DNA of 64,000 nucleotides, taken from Microbaculum sp051390635. Lineage in GTDB: Bacteria; Pseudomonadota; Alphaproteobacteria; Rhizobiales; Tepidamorphaceae. The stretch is taken from NCBI RefSeq assembly GCF_051390635.1, contig NZ_JBPODT010000001.1, forward strand, positions 620,001 to 684,000, given 5' to 3'. The notes beneath the pieces are model-generated. The model saw nothing but the letters and a program-made list of their open reading frames with translations. It was not told where the DNA came from and made no database searches. A program made the position numbers and the translations under genes. Shown here piece after piece: positions 17,553 through 26,783 of the stretch (within the stretch, counting starts at the first letter, position 1; every line of letters starts with the position of its first letter).

Positions 17553-18398
17553 ATGGCGACAGTCGTGGTCGAAGGGCTTTCGAAGACGTTTCGCGGTGGC
17601 AAGCGCGCGCTGAAGGACGTTTCCGTTTCGGTCGATCGTGGCGAGATGGTCGCCCTGATCGGCGCATCCGGATCCGGCAAGTCGACGCTCATCCGCCATG
17701 TCGCCGGCCTCGTGCAGGCGGACCGGAATGACGGCTGCAAGGTCATGGTCGGAGACCGGCCCGTGCAGACAGACGGCCGCCTGACAACCGATGCGCGCGA
17801 CATCCGCCGCGACATCGGCGTCATCTTCCAGCAGTTCAATCTCGTCGGCCGGCTTTCGGTGCTGACCAACGTGCTGACCGGCGTGCTGGGTCGCGTACCG
17901 GCCGTGCGCGGCACCCTCGGCCTGTTCAGCCGCGACGAGAAGATCGTCGCCATGCAGGCGCTCGCCCGTGTCGGCATTGCCGAGACCGCGCGTCAGCGCG
18001 CCTCCACCCTGTCAGGCGGCCAGCAGCAGCGTGCCGCGATCGCCCGCGCGATGGTTCAGGGCGCGCAGATCGTGCTTGCCGACGAGCCGATCGCCTCGCT
18101 CGATCCGGCCTCCGCCAAGCGCGTCATGGAGGCTCTGTCGGAAATCAACCGCAACGACGGCATCACCGTCGTCGTGTCGCTGCACCAGGTCGAATACGCC
18201 CGCCGCTACTGCCCGCGCACCGTAGCGCTGCGCGACGGCGAGGTCGCATATGACGGGCCGAGCGAGGCCCTCACGCATGATTTTCTGCGCGAGCTCTATG
18301 GCGATGCCAGCGAGGAACTCGTGCTCCCAGACGTCCCGGAAAGGGCTCCCCGGCCGCAGATCGCGCTGCAGCCGGCCGTCGCCTTCGCCGGCGCGTGA
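17553..18398 (+). CDS. phnC: Phosphonate ABC transporter ATP-binding protein
   Basis: 281 residues. Walker A GASGSGKSTL, signature 'LSGGQQQRAA', Walker B 'IVLADEPIASLDP'. First gene of the phnCDEMN unit. It energises uptake of phosphonates captured by PhnD. The C-terminal ~25 residues are a non-conserved tail. Divergent from the FAD oxidase gene; the promoter region holds candidate Pho and PhnF sites. Confidence 0.93.
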   Translation: MATVVVEGLSKTFRGGKRALKDVSVSVDRGEMVALIGASGSGKSTLIRHVAGLVQADRNDGCKVMVGDRPVQTDGRLTTDARDIRRDIGVIFQQFNLVGRLSVLTNVLTGVLGRVPAVRGTLGLFSRDEKIVAMQALARVGIAETARQRASTLSGGQQQRAAIARAMVQGAQIVLADEPIASLDPASAKRVMEALSEINRNDGITVVVSLHQVEYARRYCPRTVALRDGEVAYDGPSEALTHDFLRELYGDASEELVLPDVPERAPRPQIALQPAVAFAGA

Positions 18399-18448
18399 CC
18401 GCCTGACCAGTCCAGACGGTCCCAATCCCAGTTCATACGGAGGACTCC

Positions 18449-19447
18449 ATGAACGCTGTCGTTAAGGGCCTTGCCGCCGCGGCGATTTCCGCCTCGCTGC
18501 TGGGCGCCGCCCATGCTGAGACGGCCGAAATCAATTTCGGCATCATCTCGACCGAATCCACCCAGAACCTGAAGACCCAGTGGGAACCGTTCCTCGCCGC
18601 CATGGAGGCCCAGACCGGCCTCAAGGTGAAGCCGTTCTTCGCCTCGGACTATGCCGGCATCATCGAGGGCATGCGCTTCGGCAAGGTGCACGTCGCCTGG
18701 TACGGCAACAAGTCGGCCATGGAAGCGGTCGACCGCTCCGACGGCGAGGTCTTCGCCCAGTCGGTCGATGTATCCGGCAATCCGGGCTACTGGTCGTTGC
18801 TGCTGGCGCCGGTCGACTCGCCGATCAATTCGCTGGACGACGTGCTGAAGTGCGACGCCTCGCTGAACTTCGGCATCGGCGACCCGAACTCGACATCGGG
18901 CTTCCTCGTCCCCACCACCTTCATCTTCGCCAAGAACGGCGTCGACCCGAAGAAATGCTTCAAGACGGTCCGTAACGCCAACCACGAAACCAATGCGATG
19001 GCGGTGGCCAACAATCAGGTCGACGTCGCCACCAACAACACCGAGAACCTTGCCCGCATCGAGGAGAACAATCCCGAGGCGTTCAAGAACATCAAGGTCG
19101 TCTGGAAGTCTCCGCTGATCCCGTCCGATCCGCTGGTCTGGCGCAAGGACCTGGATCAGGCCGCCAAGGACAAGATCTACACCTTCATGATGTCCTACGG
19201 CCGTCTCGGGGCCCCCGACGAGGTCGCCAAGGCGCGCGAGGTGCTCGCCGGCCTGAAGTGGGCGCCGTTCAAGCCGTCCTCCGACGCCCAGCTCTATCCG
19301 ATCCGGATCATGGAGATCACCAAGCAGGAGTTCCAGGTCCAGGCGGACGACAAGATGGCCGCCGACGAAAAGGCCAAGGCGCTCGAAGAGCTGAAGGCGG
19401 AGAAGACCAAGTACGAAGGCCTGATGGCCAAGGTCCCGCAGGCCTGA
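18449..19447 (+). CDS. phnD: Phosphonate ABC transporter substrate-binding protein
   Basis: 332 residues with a Sec signal peptide (about 1-23, cleavage after AAHA). Family features: 'EINFGIISTESTQNLKTQWEPFL', 'FFASDYAGIIEGMRFGKVHVAWYGNKSAME' and 'FGIGDPNSTSGFLVP' (phosphonate-binding Ser/Thr). Periplasmic receptor that hands phosphonates to PhnE. GGAGGA precedes the ATG. A strong hairpin follows the stop codon and probably sets its higher expression relative to phnE. Confidence 0.94.
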   Translation: MNAVVKGLAAAAISASLLGAAHAETAEINFGIISTESTQNLKTQWEPFLAAMEAQTGLKVKPFFASDYAGIIEGMRFGKVHVAWYGNKSAMEAVDRSDGEVFAQSVDVSGNPGYWSLLLAPVDSPINSLDDVLKCDASLNFGIGDPNSTSGFLVPTTFIFAKNGVDPKKCFKTVRNANHETNAMAVANNQVDVATNNTENLARIEENNPEAFKNIKVVWKSPLIPSDPLVWRKDLDQAAKDKIYTFMMSYGRLGAPDEVAKAREVLAGLKWAPFKPSSDAQLYPIRIMEITKQEFQVQADDKMAADEKAKALEELKAEKTKYEGLMAKVPQA

Positions 19448-19465
19448 TCGGCCGCCCCCCTCACA

Positions 19466-19503
19466 AGGCGGCGCCGGCAACCTGACCGGCGTCGCCTCTT
19501 TTC
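19466..19503 (+). terminator. Hairpin after phnD, partial terminator
   Basis: 12-bp stem (19466-19477 with 19486-19497, one G-U pair) and an 8-base loop, followed by CTTTTC. Typical of an attenuating or stabilising hairpin after a binding-protein gene within a transporter operon. Confidence 0.65.
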
Positions 19504-19530
19504 GTGGAAAGACCGCTCGCGAGACGCCCG

Positions 19531-20376
19531 ATGACATCAGTCTCCCCGATAACACCTGGCCCGATGACACCAGCAACGCCCGCCGCGCCCCGCCCGGTCG
19601 AACTGCCCCGCGCGTCTTTCGGCGACATGCTTTACCGGCTGCTGGTCTGGGGCGGTCTCGCCCTGGTGCTGGCATGGAGCTGGGGCCCGGCCGAAATGTT
19701 CCGGCTGGTGAACCTGTTCACCGATGCCAGCAACATGGCGGACTACGCCTCGGGCTTCCTGTCGCCGAATTTCCGCGACTGGGAATACTACGTCACCGAG
19801 ATGATCCTGACCGTGCAGATCGCCATCTGGGGCACGGTGCTGGCGATCGTCTTCGGCATTCCCTTCGCACTCCTGTCGTCCAACAACATCGCCCCGGCCT
19901 GGGTTGTCCAGCCGGTGCGCCGGCTGATGGACGCCTGCCGGGCGATCAACGAGATCGTCTTCGCGGTGCTGTTCGTCGTCGCCGTCGGCCTCGGCCCGTT
20001 CGCCGGTGTCATGGCGCTGTTCATCCACAACATGGGCGTCGTCTCCAAGCTGTTTTCCGAGGCCGTCGAGGCGATCGACCCGCGCCCCGTGGAAGGCATC
20101 CGCGCGACCGGCGCGACCCGGCTGCAGGAGGTCATCTACGGCGTCCTGCCGCAGGTGCTTCCGCTCTGGATCTCCTTTTCGCTCTACCGTTTCGAGACCA
20201 ACGTGCGCTCCGCCACGGTGCTCGGCATCGTCGGCGCCGGCGGCATCGGCCAGATCATGTTCGAGTCGATCCGCGGCTTCTACTACGCCGAGACCGCCGC
20301 GATCCTGATCATCGTGGTGATCACCGTGTCGATCATCGACATCGTGTCGCAGCGCCTCAGAAAGCTGGTGATCTGA
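19531..20376 (+). CDS. phnE: Phosphonate ABC transporter permease
   Basis: 281 residues from the ATG at 19531; a GTG at 19504 would give 290. Multiple membrane segments; the permease EAA-type loop is 'EAVEAIDPRPVEGIRATGATRLQEVIYG'. Inner-membrane channel for PhnC/PhnD. Only one phnE is present, whereas many rhizobia have two tandem copies, so this permease probably homodimerises. Confidence 0.92.
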   Translation: MTSVSPITPGPMTPATPAAPRPVELPRASFGDMLYRLLVWGGLALVLAWSWGPAEMFRLVNLFTDASNMADYASGFLSPNFRDWEYYVTEMILTVQIAIWGTVLAIVFGIPFALLSSNNIAPAWVVQPVRRLMDACRAINEIVFAVLFVVAVGLGPFAGVMALFIHNMGVVSKLFSEAVEAIDPRPVEGIRATGATRLQEVIYGVLPQVLPLWISFSLYRFETNVRSATVLGIVGAGGIGQIMFESIRGFYYAETAAILIIVVITVSIIDIVSQRLRKLVI

Positions 20377-20383
20377 GACCATC

Positions 20384-21526
20384 ATGCACGACACGATCCT
20401 AACCAACGCCCGCCTCGTCCTTCCCGGCGAGGTCGCCGCCGGCAGCCTGTCCATCGCCGACGGGACGATCCGCTCCGTCGATCCCGGCACCACGTCCCTC
20501 GCCGCCGCCGAGAACCTCGAGGGCGACTACCTGATCCCCGGTCTGGTCGAGTTGCATACCGACCACCTGGAATGCCACTTCTCGCCGCGTCCGGGCGTCG
20601 CCTGGAACCCGATCGCCGCCGTGCAGTCGCACGACGCGCAGATCGCCGCCTCCGGCATCACCACGGTGCTCGACGCGCTGCGTGTCGGCTCCGACAACGA
20701 CAAGAGCGACGCGGCCAGCCATATGCACACGCTCGCCGACGCGATCACGGCGGCCGGCAGGGCGGGCCGGCTGCGCGCCGAACATTTCCTGCATCTTCGC
20801 TGCGAGATCGCCTCGCCGAACGTGGTGCCGGAAGCCGAGCCGTTTCTCGACCATCCGGCCCTGAAGCTCGTCTCGGTGATGGACCACACGCCGGGCCAGC
20901 GCCAGTTCGTCAGCCTCGACAAGTTCCGCGAGTACTACAAGGGCAAGGTCGGCATGTCGGACGCCGAGCTGGACGCCTTCATCGCCGAACGCCACGCCCT
21001 GCACGAGCGCCACGCCGCGCCGAACCGCGCCTCGCTCTACCAGCAGTGCCGGAATTCCGAGATCGTCCTGGCCAGCCATGACGACGCGACCGAAGCCCAT
21101 GTCGTCGAGGCGATCGAGGCCGGCGTCGTGCTGTCGGAGTTCCCGACCACGGTCGAGGCCGCCGGCGCGGCCCATCGCGCCGGTCTGGCCGTGCTGATGG
21201 GGGCGCCCAACATCGTGCGCGGCGGCTCGCATTCGGGTAACGTGTCCGCCATCGACCTTGCCGAACAAGGCCTCCTCGACGTGCTGTCCTCGGACTACAT
21301 CCCTTTCAGCCTGCTGCATGCCGCCTTCGTGCTGCCGCGCAGGGTCGACTCGATCACGCTGCCCGAGGCGATCCGCCTCGTCACCGCCAATCCGGCCCGC
21401 TCGGTCGGTCTCGACGATCGCGGCGAAATCGCGGAAGGCCTGTCGGCAGATCTGGTCCGCGTCCGCTTCGAGGACGATGTGCCGGTGGTGCGCGCGGTCT
21501 GGCGCAAGGGAAAGCGGGTCGCATGA
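20384..21526 (+). CDS. phnM: Alpha-D-ribose 1-methylphosphonate 5-triphosphate diphosphatase
   Basis: 380 residues, amidohydrolase fold. Metal ligands appear in 'LHTDHLECHFSPRPG' and 'LASHDDATEAHV', with the late Asp in 'LSSDYIPFSLL'. It removes pyrophosphate from the ribose triphosphate-phosphonate made by PhnGHIL, giving the PhnJ substrate. It starts 7 bp after phnE and overlaps phnN by 4 bp. Confidence 0.94.
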   Translation: MHDTILTNARLVLPGEVAAGSLSIADGTIRSVDPGTTSLAAAENLEGDYLIPGLVELHTDHLECHFSPRPGVAWNPIAAVQSHDAQIAASGITTVLDALRVGSDNDKSDAASHMHTLADAITAAGRAGRLRAEHFLHLRCEIASPNVVPEAEPFLDHPALKLVSVMDHTPGQRQFVSLDKFREYYKGKVGMSDAELDAFIAERHALHERHAAPNRASLYQQCRNSEIVLASHDDATEAHVVEAIEAGVVLSEFPTTVEAAGAAHRAGLAVLMGAPNIVRGGSHSGNVSAIDLAEQGLLDVLSSDYIPFSLLHAAFVLPRRVDSITLPEAIRLVTANPARSVGLDDRGEIAEGLSADLVRVRFEDDVPVVRAVWRKGKRVA

Positions 21527-22119
21527 GCGGCAGTCAGCGGATCGGCCCGGGCACGTTCGTGCCCGTCGTCGGCCCCTCGGGGGCGGGCAAGGATACCCTG
21601 ATCCGTCTTGTCGCCGACACCTTCGCCGATCATTCCGGCGTCCGCTTCGTGCGCCGCCTCGTCACCCGGCCCGCCGATAGCGCCACGGAAGACCACGACA
21701 GCCTGAACGAAGCGGCGTTCGCCCGGATGATCGGGGCCGACGATGTCGCCCTGCACTGGCGCGCCCACGGGCTCGGCTACGCGATCCCGCTGATCGTCGA
21801 CGACTGGATCGCGGCCGGCGCCGTCGTCATCGCCAACCTGTCGCGCAAGGCGATCCCCACGGCGGCGGACCGCTACAGTACCGTGGCCGTGGTCAACGTC
21901 ACCGCCTCCCCCGATATCCTGCGCGCGCGGCTCGAAGGGCGCGGCCGCGAGACCGGCGCAGATATCGAGGAGCGGTTGACGCCGGTTCCGATCTCCGTCC
22001 CCGATGGCGTGGAACTGGTCGAGATTGTCAATGACAGAGAACCGGAAGCCGCCGCCCGGCTGCTGCAAGGTGTCGTAGAACGCCACATCCGGGAGGCCGT
22101 TCGCCAGCCCGCGGAATAG
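21523..22119 (+). CDS. phnN: Ribose 1,5-bisphosphokinase PhnN
   Basis: 198 residues, guanylate-kinase-like fold with P-loop VVGPSGAGKDTLI. Converts ribose 1,5-bisphosphate to PRPP, the last salvage step of the C-P lyase pathway. Last gene of the phnCDEMN unit. The enzyme linking PhnJ product to ribose bisphosphate (PhnP, or the DUF1045 protein of some alphaproteobacteria) is not in the window. Confidence 0.93.
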   Translation: MSGSQRIGPGTFVPVVGPSGAGKDTLIRLVADTFADHSGVRFVRRLVTRPADSATEDHDSLNEAAFARMIGADDVALHWRAHGLGYAIPLIVDDWIAAGAVVIANLSRKAIPTAADRYSTVAVVNVTASPDILRARLEGRGRETGADIEERLTPVPISVPDGVELVEIVNDREPEAAARLLQGVVERHIREAVRQPAE

Positions 22120-22310
22120 GCGGGACCGCCGACCTGCGCGAACGAGTCGACCATCGCCAGCCCGGCCCGACAGTCTCAAGTCTCCCAGAAACAGGCCGAA
22201 TTCCTGTATCGGCGGGGCTCATGCGGGCCCGCACCCAAATCGCCGGTTGACCCGGGCGCTCGGCGGGGCTCTCGTACGGCAGACGGTTTGTCGCGCCGAC
22301 GAGGGCCGCC

Positions 22311-23198
22311 ATGACGACAGCTACGACCGGTCACATCACGACGCGCACCGCGCTCCTTACGGGGACGGCGATGCTGGCCTTCGCCGCCAACTCGCTGCTC
22401 TGCCGGCTCGCCCTGGCGCCGAAGCTGATCGATGCGGCGAGTTTCACCAGCGTCCGCCTGATCTCCGGCGCGGCGACGCTGGCGCTGATCCTGTTCCTGC
22501 GGCACGGGACCAAGGGCCGCCCGGAGGCGAACTGGCGGTCGGTGGCCGCGCTGTTCGCCTACATGATCTTCTTTTCCTTCGCCTATCTGTCGCTGAGCGC
22601 GGGAACCGGCGCGCTGGTCCTGTTCGGCGCCGTGCAGCTCACGATGTTCATCGTCGCGCTGCGGTCGGGCGAGCACTTCTCGCGCCTGTCCTGGGCGGGG
22701 CTGACGCTGGCGATCCTGGGGCTCGTCTATCTCGTCTCGCCCGGGGTCACCGCGCCCGATCCTCTGGGCGCGGCGGCGATGGCGGTCGCCGGCATCTCCT
22801 GGGGCGTCTATTCCCTGATCGGCCGCGGCGCGCGGGATCCGCTGGCCGCGACGGCGGGCAACTTCATCTACGCCGTGCCGTTGACGGTGATCGCCAGCCT
22901 CGGCTTCATCAGCCAATACAGCGTGAGCGGACACGGGTTCGCGCTCGCCGTCCTCTCCGGCGCCCTCGCCTCGGCCTGCGGCTACGTCATCTGGTACGCC
23001 GCGCTGCCCGGTCTCACCGCGACCCGCGCCGCGACGGTGCAGCTCTCGGTTCCGGTCATCGCGGCCGTCGGCGGTGTTTTCCTGATCTCCGAGCAGCCGA
23101 CGCTGCGCCTTCTCGTCGCCTCGGCGGCCACTCTCGGCGGTGTCGCGATCGTGCTCGCCCAGCGGGCGCACCAGCGGGCGCAACGGCCCCAGCGCTGA
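22311..23198 (+). CDS. EamA/DMT-family membrane transporter
   Basis: 295 residues with about ten hydrophobic segments in two EamA repeats; 'LSAGTGALVLFGAVQLTM' and 'PVIAAVGGVFLISEQPTLRLLVASAATLGGVAI' mark the ends of the repeats. Probably exports small metabolites across the inner membrane; substrate not predictable. It lies 191 bp after phnN with no clear link to the phn genes. Confidence 0.85.
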   Translation: MTTATTGHITTRTALLTGTAMLAFAANSLLCRLALAPKLIDAASFTSVRLISGAATLALILFLRHGTKGRPEANWRSVAALFAYMIFFSFAYLSLSAGTGALVLFGAVQLTMFIVALRSGEHFSRLSWAGLTLAILGLVYLVSPGVTAPDPLGAAAMAVAGISWGVYSLIGRGARDPLAATAGNFIYAVPLTVIASLGFISQYSVSGHGFALAVLSGALASACGYVIWYAALPGLTATRAATVQLSVPVIAAVGGVFLISEQPTLRLLVASAATLGGVAIVLAQRAHQRAQRPQR

Positions 23199-23316
23199 GC
23201 GCAGCAAATTGCTGAGCGCAACCTGTTGCCGAGCGCGCCAATTCCTGGCCGCGCCCTATTTGTGACACGCCCGGCGGGTGCGATGTAGGATCGTGTTGGC
23301 AGAAGGAGCCAGGTCG

Positions 23317-24198
23317 ATGCGTATCGGATTCATCGGTTTCGGCGAGGCGGGCCGGGCCTTCGCCGACACGCTGGCAGACAAGGGCGTCGAGCACTTCGCG
23401 ACCTACGACATCCTGTTCGACGCCGAAGGCATGGACGGGCCGACCGCGAACATCGCCCGCCAGCGCAACGTCCACCCGCTGGCGCACCCCTCCGACGTCG
23501 CCGCCGAGTCCGACTGGGTGATCTCCGCCGTCACCGCCGCCTCCAGCCTCGACGCGGCCCGCGAATGCGCGACCTGCCTCGAGGGTCGCCACGTCTTCAT
23601 CGACATCAACTCCGTCTCACCGGGCCGCAAGCGCGTCTCGTCTCAACTCCTCACAAGCAGCGGTGCCGCCTATATCGACATGGCCGTGATGGGCCCCGTG
23701 CACCCGCGCGGCCACGCCACGCCGGTGCTGCTCGCTGGTCCCGCCGCCCGGTCGATCGAACGGGATCTCGACCGTCTGGGCTTCGAATACGAGATCGTAA
23801 GCGACGATATCGGCGAGGCGACGGCGATCAAGATGGTGCGCAGCCTGTTCGTGAAGGGTCTCGAGGCGATCACCGTCGAAATGCTGCTCGCCGCCCGCGC
23901 TTCGGGCTGCCTCGACCGCGTCGTCGCCTCGCTCGCGGCAAGCTTCCCCGGTCTCGGCTGGGAGAAATTCGCCGATTACGAACTGGAGCGGGTCGCGCGA
24001 CATGGCATTCGCCGCGGCGCGGAGATGGAGGAATCCGCCGTCACACTGCGCGAACTCGGCCTCAACGGCGATATCGCCGCCGCCATCGCCGCCACGCAAA
24101 CCCGGATCGGCTCGCTCGGCCTCATGCCGAAGCGCAAGAACACCAAGGCGGATATCGATGCGTTGCTGGCGGCACTGAAGCCCGGGGTGAAGCGCTAG
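23317..24198 (+). CDS. 6-phosphogluconate dehydrogenase-like NAD(P)-binding protein (DUF1932)
   Basis: 293 residues from the ATG at 23317, which has AAGGAG about 10 bp upstream. N-terminal Rossmann motif MRIGFIGFGEAGRAF and a C-terminal helical DUF1932 domain ('KMVRSLFVKGLEAITVEMLLAA'). Related to hydroxyacid dehydrogenases. It converges on the galD-like gene with a 3-bp gap, so a shared function in oxidation of a ring-cleavage product is possible but only by neighbourhood. Confidence 0.78.
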   Translation: MRIGFIGFGEAGRAFADTLADKGVEHFATYDILFDAEGMDGPTANIARQRNVHPLAHPSDVAAESDWVISAVTAASSLDAARECATCLEGRHVFIDINSVSPGRKRVSSQLLTSSGAAYIDMAVMGPVHPRGHATPVLLAGPAARSIERDLDRLGFEYEIVSDDIGEATAIKMVRSLFVKGLEAITVEMLLAARASGCLDRVVASLAASFPGLGWEKFADYELERVARHGIRRGAEMEESAVTLRELGLNGDIAAAIAATQTRIGSLGLMPKRKNTKADIDALLAALKPGVKR

Positions 24199-24201
24199 GG
24201 C

Positions 24202-25260
24202 CTAGTCGGCGAACACCACCCCGTCGAACAGCTTGCGCGCGGTCCTCAGGATCGCCGCGCGCTGCACCGCGCCGGCGTCGTCGAGCATCACCACCACGGT
24301 CATCTCGCCGGTCGGATGCTCGATCGACACCGTCTTCTCGCGGCCTTCGGGGATCGCGGCAAGCTCCGCTGCCGGACTTCCCGGCAGCAGGCAGGCGGTC
24401 GCCACGCTGACGGCACCGAGCACGCCGATGGAGGAATGGCAGCGGCGGGGAATGAAGGTGCGCGTCGAGACCGCCCCGCCGGCCTTCGGCGGCGAGACCA
24501 TCGTCAGCTTCGGTACCGACGTCTCGGCGACGTCGCCGAGAGCCATCATCGGCCCGGCCTTCAGACGGATCGCCTCGAGCCGTGCCCGCAAGTCGGCGTT
24601 TTCTTCCAACCGCGCCGGCGTCTCCTGGCCGGTGATGCCGAGGTCGTGGGCCCGCATCACCACGGTCGGCATGCCGTTGTCGATCAGGGTCGCCCCGACG
24701 CCTTCGATCACATCGACGGCGTTGCCGGTCGGCAGCAGCGCGCCGCAGGAGGAGCCGGCCGTATCCTCGAACGCGATGGGGATCGGCGCCGCCGTGCCAG
24801 GCACCCCGTCGATGCGGGCTCCGCCGTCGTAGCGCACACGGCCATCCGGCGTCTCTACGGTCGCGACCGCGACCTGGCCGGTGTTTTCCATGAAGATGCG
24901 CACGTCGGTCCGCGTCTCCCGCGCCGTCACCAGTCCCCGTTCGATGGCGAAGGGACCGACAGCGGCCAGGATATTGCCGCAGTTCTGCGCGTCCGTGACG
25001 ATCGGCCGGTCGACGAAGACCTGCAGGAACAGATAGTCGACGTCGATGTCCGGTCGCTCCGACGGCTTCACCACGGCGACCTTGGAGGTCAGCGGATCGG
25101 CGCCGCCCATCCCGTCGATCTGGCGGGCGTCCGGCGAGCCCATGACACGCAGCAAAAAGGCGTCCCGCTCGTCCGGGTCGGACGGCAGGTCGGCGGCAAG
25201 GAAATACCCGCCCTTCGAGGTGCCGCCGCGCATCCACATGCAGCGGATGCCCTCAGACAT
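24202..25260 (-). CDS. galD: 4-oxalomesaconate tautomerase (PrpF fold)
   Basis: 352 residues. PrpF/GalD features: 'MRGGTSKGGYFLAADLP' at the N-terminus, catalytic-region 'NCGNILAAVGPFAIE' and 'GSSCGALLPTGN'. In the gallate pathway GalD interconverts the enol and keto forms of 4-oxalomesaconate. It is the last gene of the minus-strand unit dioxygenase-galB-galC-galD, 8 bp after galC. Confidence 0.85.
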   Translation of the reverse strand: MSEGIRCMWMRGGTSKGGYFLAADLPSDPDERDAFLLRVMGSPDARQIDGMGGADPLTSKVAVVKPSERPDIDVDYLFLQVFVDRPIVTDAQNCGNILAAVGPFAIERGLVTARETRTDVRIFMENTGQVAVATVETPDGRVRYDGGARIDGVPGTAAPIPIAFEDTAGSSCGALLPTGNAVDVIEGVGATLIDNGMPTVVMRAHDLGITGQETPARLEENADLRARLEAIRLKAGPMMALGDVAETSVPKLTMVSPPKAGGAVSTRTFIPRRCHSSIGVLGAVSVATACLLPGSPAAELAAIPEGREKTVSIEHPTGEMTVVVMLDDAGAVQRAAILRTARKLFDGVVFAD

Positions 25261-25268
25261 GGGGCCCC

Positions 25269-25946
25269 TCAGACATATTTCAGGCCCTTGGCCTTCAGGC
25301 GATCGCGGAAGCCGTAGATGTCGAGGCCGAGCTCGCCGGCCATCAGGCGCTTGCGCGTCTCCGCCTCTTTCGCTTCGCGCGCCCGCGACCGGGCGACGGC
25401 GTCGGGCACGGCCTCGCGTGTCACGACGCAGACGCCGTCATCATCGGCGACGATCGCGTCGCCGGCATTGATCAGCGCCCCCGCGCAGACGACCGGCACG
25501 TTCACCGAGCCCAGCGTCTCCTTGACGGTGCCATGCGCCGAAACCGCCTTAGACCAGACCGGGAAGCCGATCTCGGTGAGATCGCGCACATCGCGGCAGC
25601 CAGCGTCTATGATCAAACCCTGGACGCCGCGCGCCATCAGCGAACGGGCAAGCAGCTCGCCGAAATAGCCGTTGTCGCAGGGGCTCGTCGGCGCGACGAC
25701 GAGGATGTCTCCCGTCCGGCACTGCTCGACGGCCACATGGATCATCCAGTTGTCGGCGGGCGGGATCGACACGGTCACCGCGGAGCCGGCGATCCGCGCG
25801 CCGGCATAGATCGGCCGCATGTAGGACGCCAGCATGCCGGCCCGCCCGATCGCCTCGTGAACGGTGGCGACGCCGCAATCGGCGAGTTCGGCGAGCTGGG
25901 CCGGGTCGGCGCGCTCGATGGTCTGGACGACGATACCGGACATCAC
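25269..25946 (-). CDS. galC: 4-carboxy-4-hydroxy-2-oxoadipate aldolase (RraA fold)
   Basis: 225 residues, with two consecutive Met codons at the start. The RraA-like class II aldolase features are 'GCDNGYFGELLA'-like 'PCDNGYFGELLARS' and 'GLIIDAGCRDVRDL' with the metal-binding Asp pair. It splits the hydroxy-oxoadipate into pyruvate and oxaloacetate; homologous to LigK, ProA and GalC. The start overlaps the stop of the galB-like gene by 4 bp. Confidence 0.87.
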   Translation of the reverse strand: MMSGIVVQTIERADPAQLAELADCGVATVHEAIGRAGMLASYMRPIYAGARIAGSAVTVSIPPADNWMIHVAVEQCRTGDILVVAPTSPCDNGYFGELLARSLMARGVQGLIIDAGCRDVRDLTEIGFPVWSKAVSAHGTVKETLGSVNVPVVCAGALINAGDAIVADDDGVCVVTREAVPDAVARSRAREAKEAETRKRLMAGELGLDIYGFRDRLKAKGLKYV

Positions 25947-26674
25947 AGTTCATCCACGGTTCGCGGGAATATCGACTGGAAGGCTTCGGCGTATTTCGCC
26001 TCGCGCCCGCCCGACTGTCCGCCGGAATTGCGACGAAACTGGTTGGCGCGGTTCTGGGCCACGTTGGTGTAGTAGTCCCAGAGATGCTGCTGGCCTTCCA
26101 TGCACTCGATCGCCCGGCGCTTCCGGTCCCAGACCGGGGTGATGTCGAGGATCGTGTCGGGCTTCCAGCCGCACTGCTCGGTCTGGTGCGGCTCGAACAG
26201 GTAGAGCTGCGGCGCGCCGAGAACCGTCTCGCCCGGATTGTGCCCCCAGGCCTGCGCGATCATCCGGCACTCCAGCGCCATCTTCGTCGCATAGGGGTGA
26301 TCGGTGTTGTAGGGATCGTCCATCGAATGCGACAGCATGAACGCCGGCTGCACCTTGCGGATGACGTCGACGAGCCGGTACTTCGCCTCCCGGTCCATCT
26401 CCAGCGGATAGTCGCCGAGGTCGAAGAACGCGATGTTATGGGCCTCGAGCGCCCTGGCGGCGGCTTCCGCCTCATTGCGGCGCGCGGCCTTCACATGTTC
26501 CAGCGTTGCGCCGTCCTGCTTCCACAGCTTGGCGCTCTCTCCCCGCTCGCCGAATGACAGGCAGACGATGGTGACGTCGTAGCCGCGCTGCTGGTGCAGG
26601 GCGATCGCACCGCCGCAGCGCCAGACGAAATCGGCGGAATGGGCGGAAATGACGAGGGCGGTCTTGCTGGCCAT
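25943..26674 (-). CDS. galB: 4-oxalomesaconate hydratase, PIG-L deacetylase-type (GalB)
   Basis: 243 residues. The zinc motif is ISAHSADFVWRCGG in place of the usual AHPDDE of PIG-L deacetylases, which is the GalB variant; the second ligand region is 'DDPYNTDHPYATKMA'. GalB hydrates 4-oxalomesaconate to the substrate of the GalC aldolase. Contiguous with galC and galD, giving the full lower branch from 4-oxalomesaconate to pyruvate plus oxaloacetate. Confidence 0.87.
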   Translation of the reverse strand: MASKTALVISAHSADFVWRCGGAIALHQQRGYDVTIVCLSFGERGESAKLWKQDGATLEHVKAARRNEAEAAARALEAHNIAFFDLGDYPLEMDREAKYRLVDVIRKVQPAFMLSHSMDDPYNTDHPYATKMALECRMIAQAWGHNPGETVLGAPQLYLFEPHQTEQCGWKPDTILDITPVWDRKRRAIECMEGQQHLWDYYTNVAQNRANQFRRNSGGQSGGREAKYAEAFQSIFPRTVDEL

Positions 26675-26783
26675 CCATGGCTCCCGGTGTCGACTACGCC
26701 GATATCTTCGCTCGCACGATCAGTTTGCAAAAGACGGAAACCCCATTTCCCGCCTGACGATCAGGGCATGTCCCGCACCTGCC

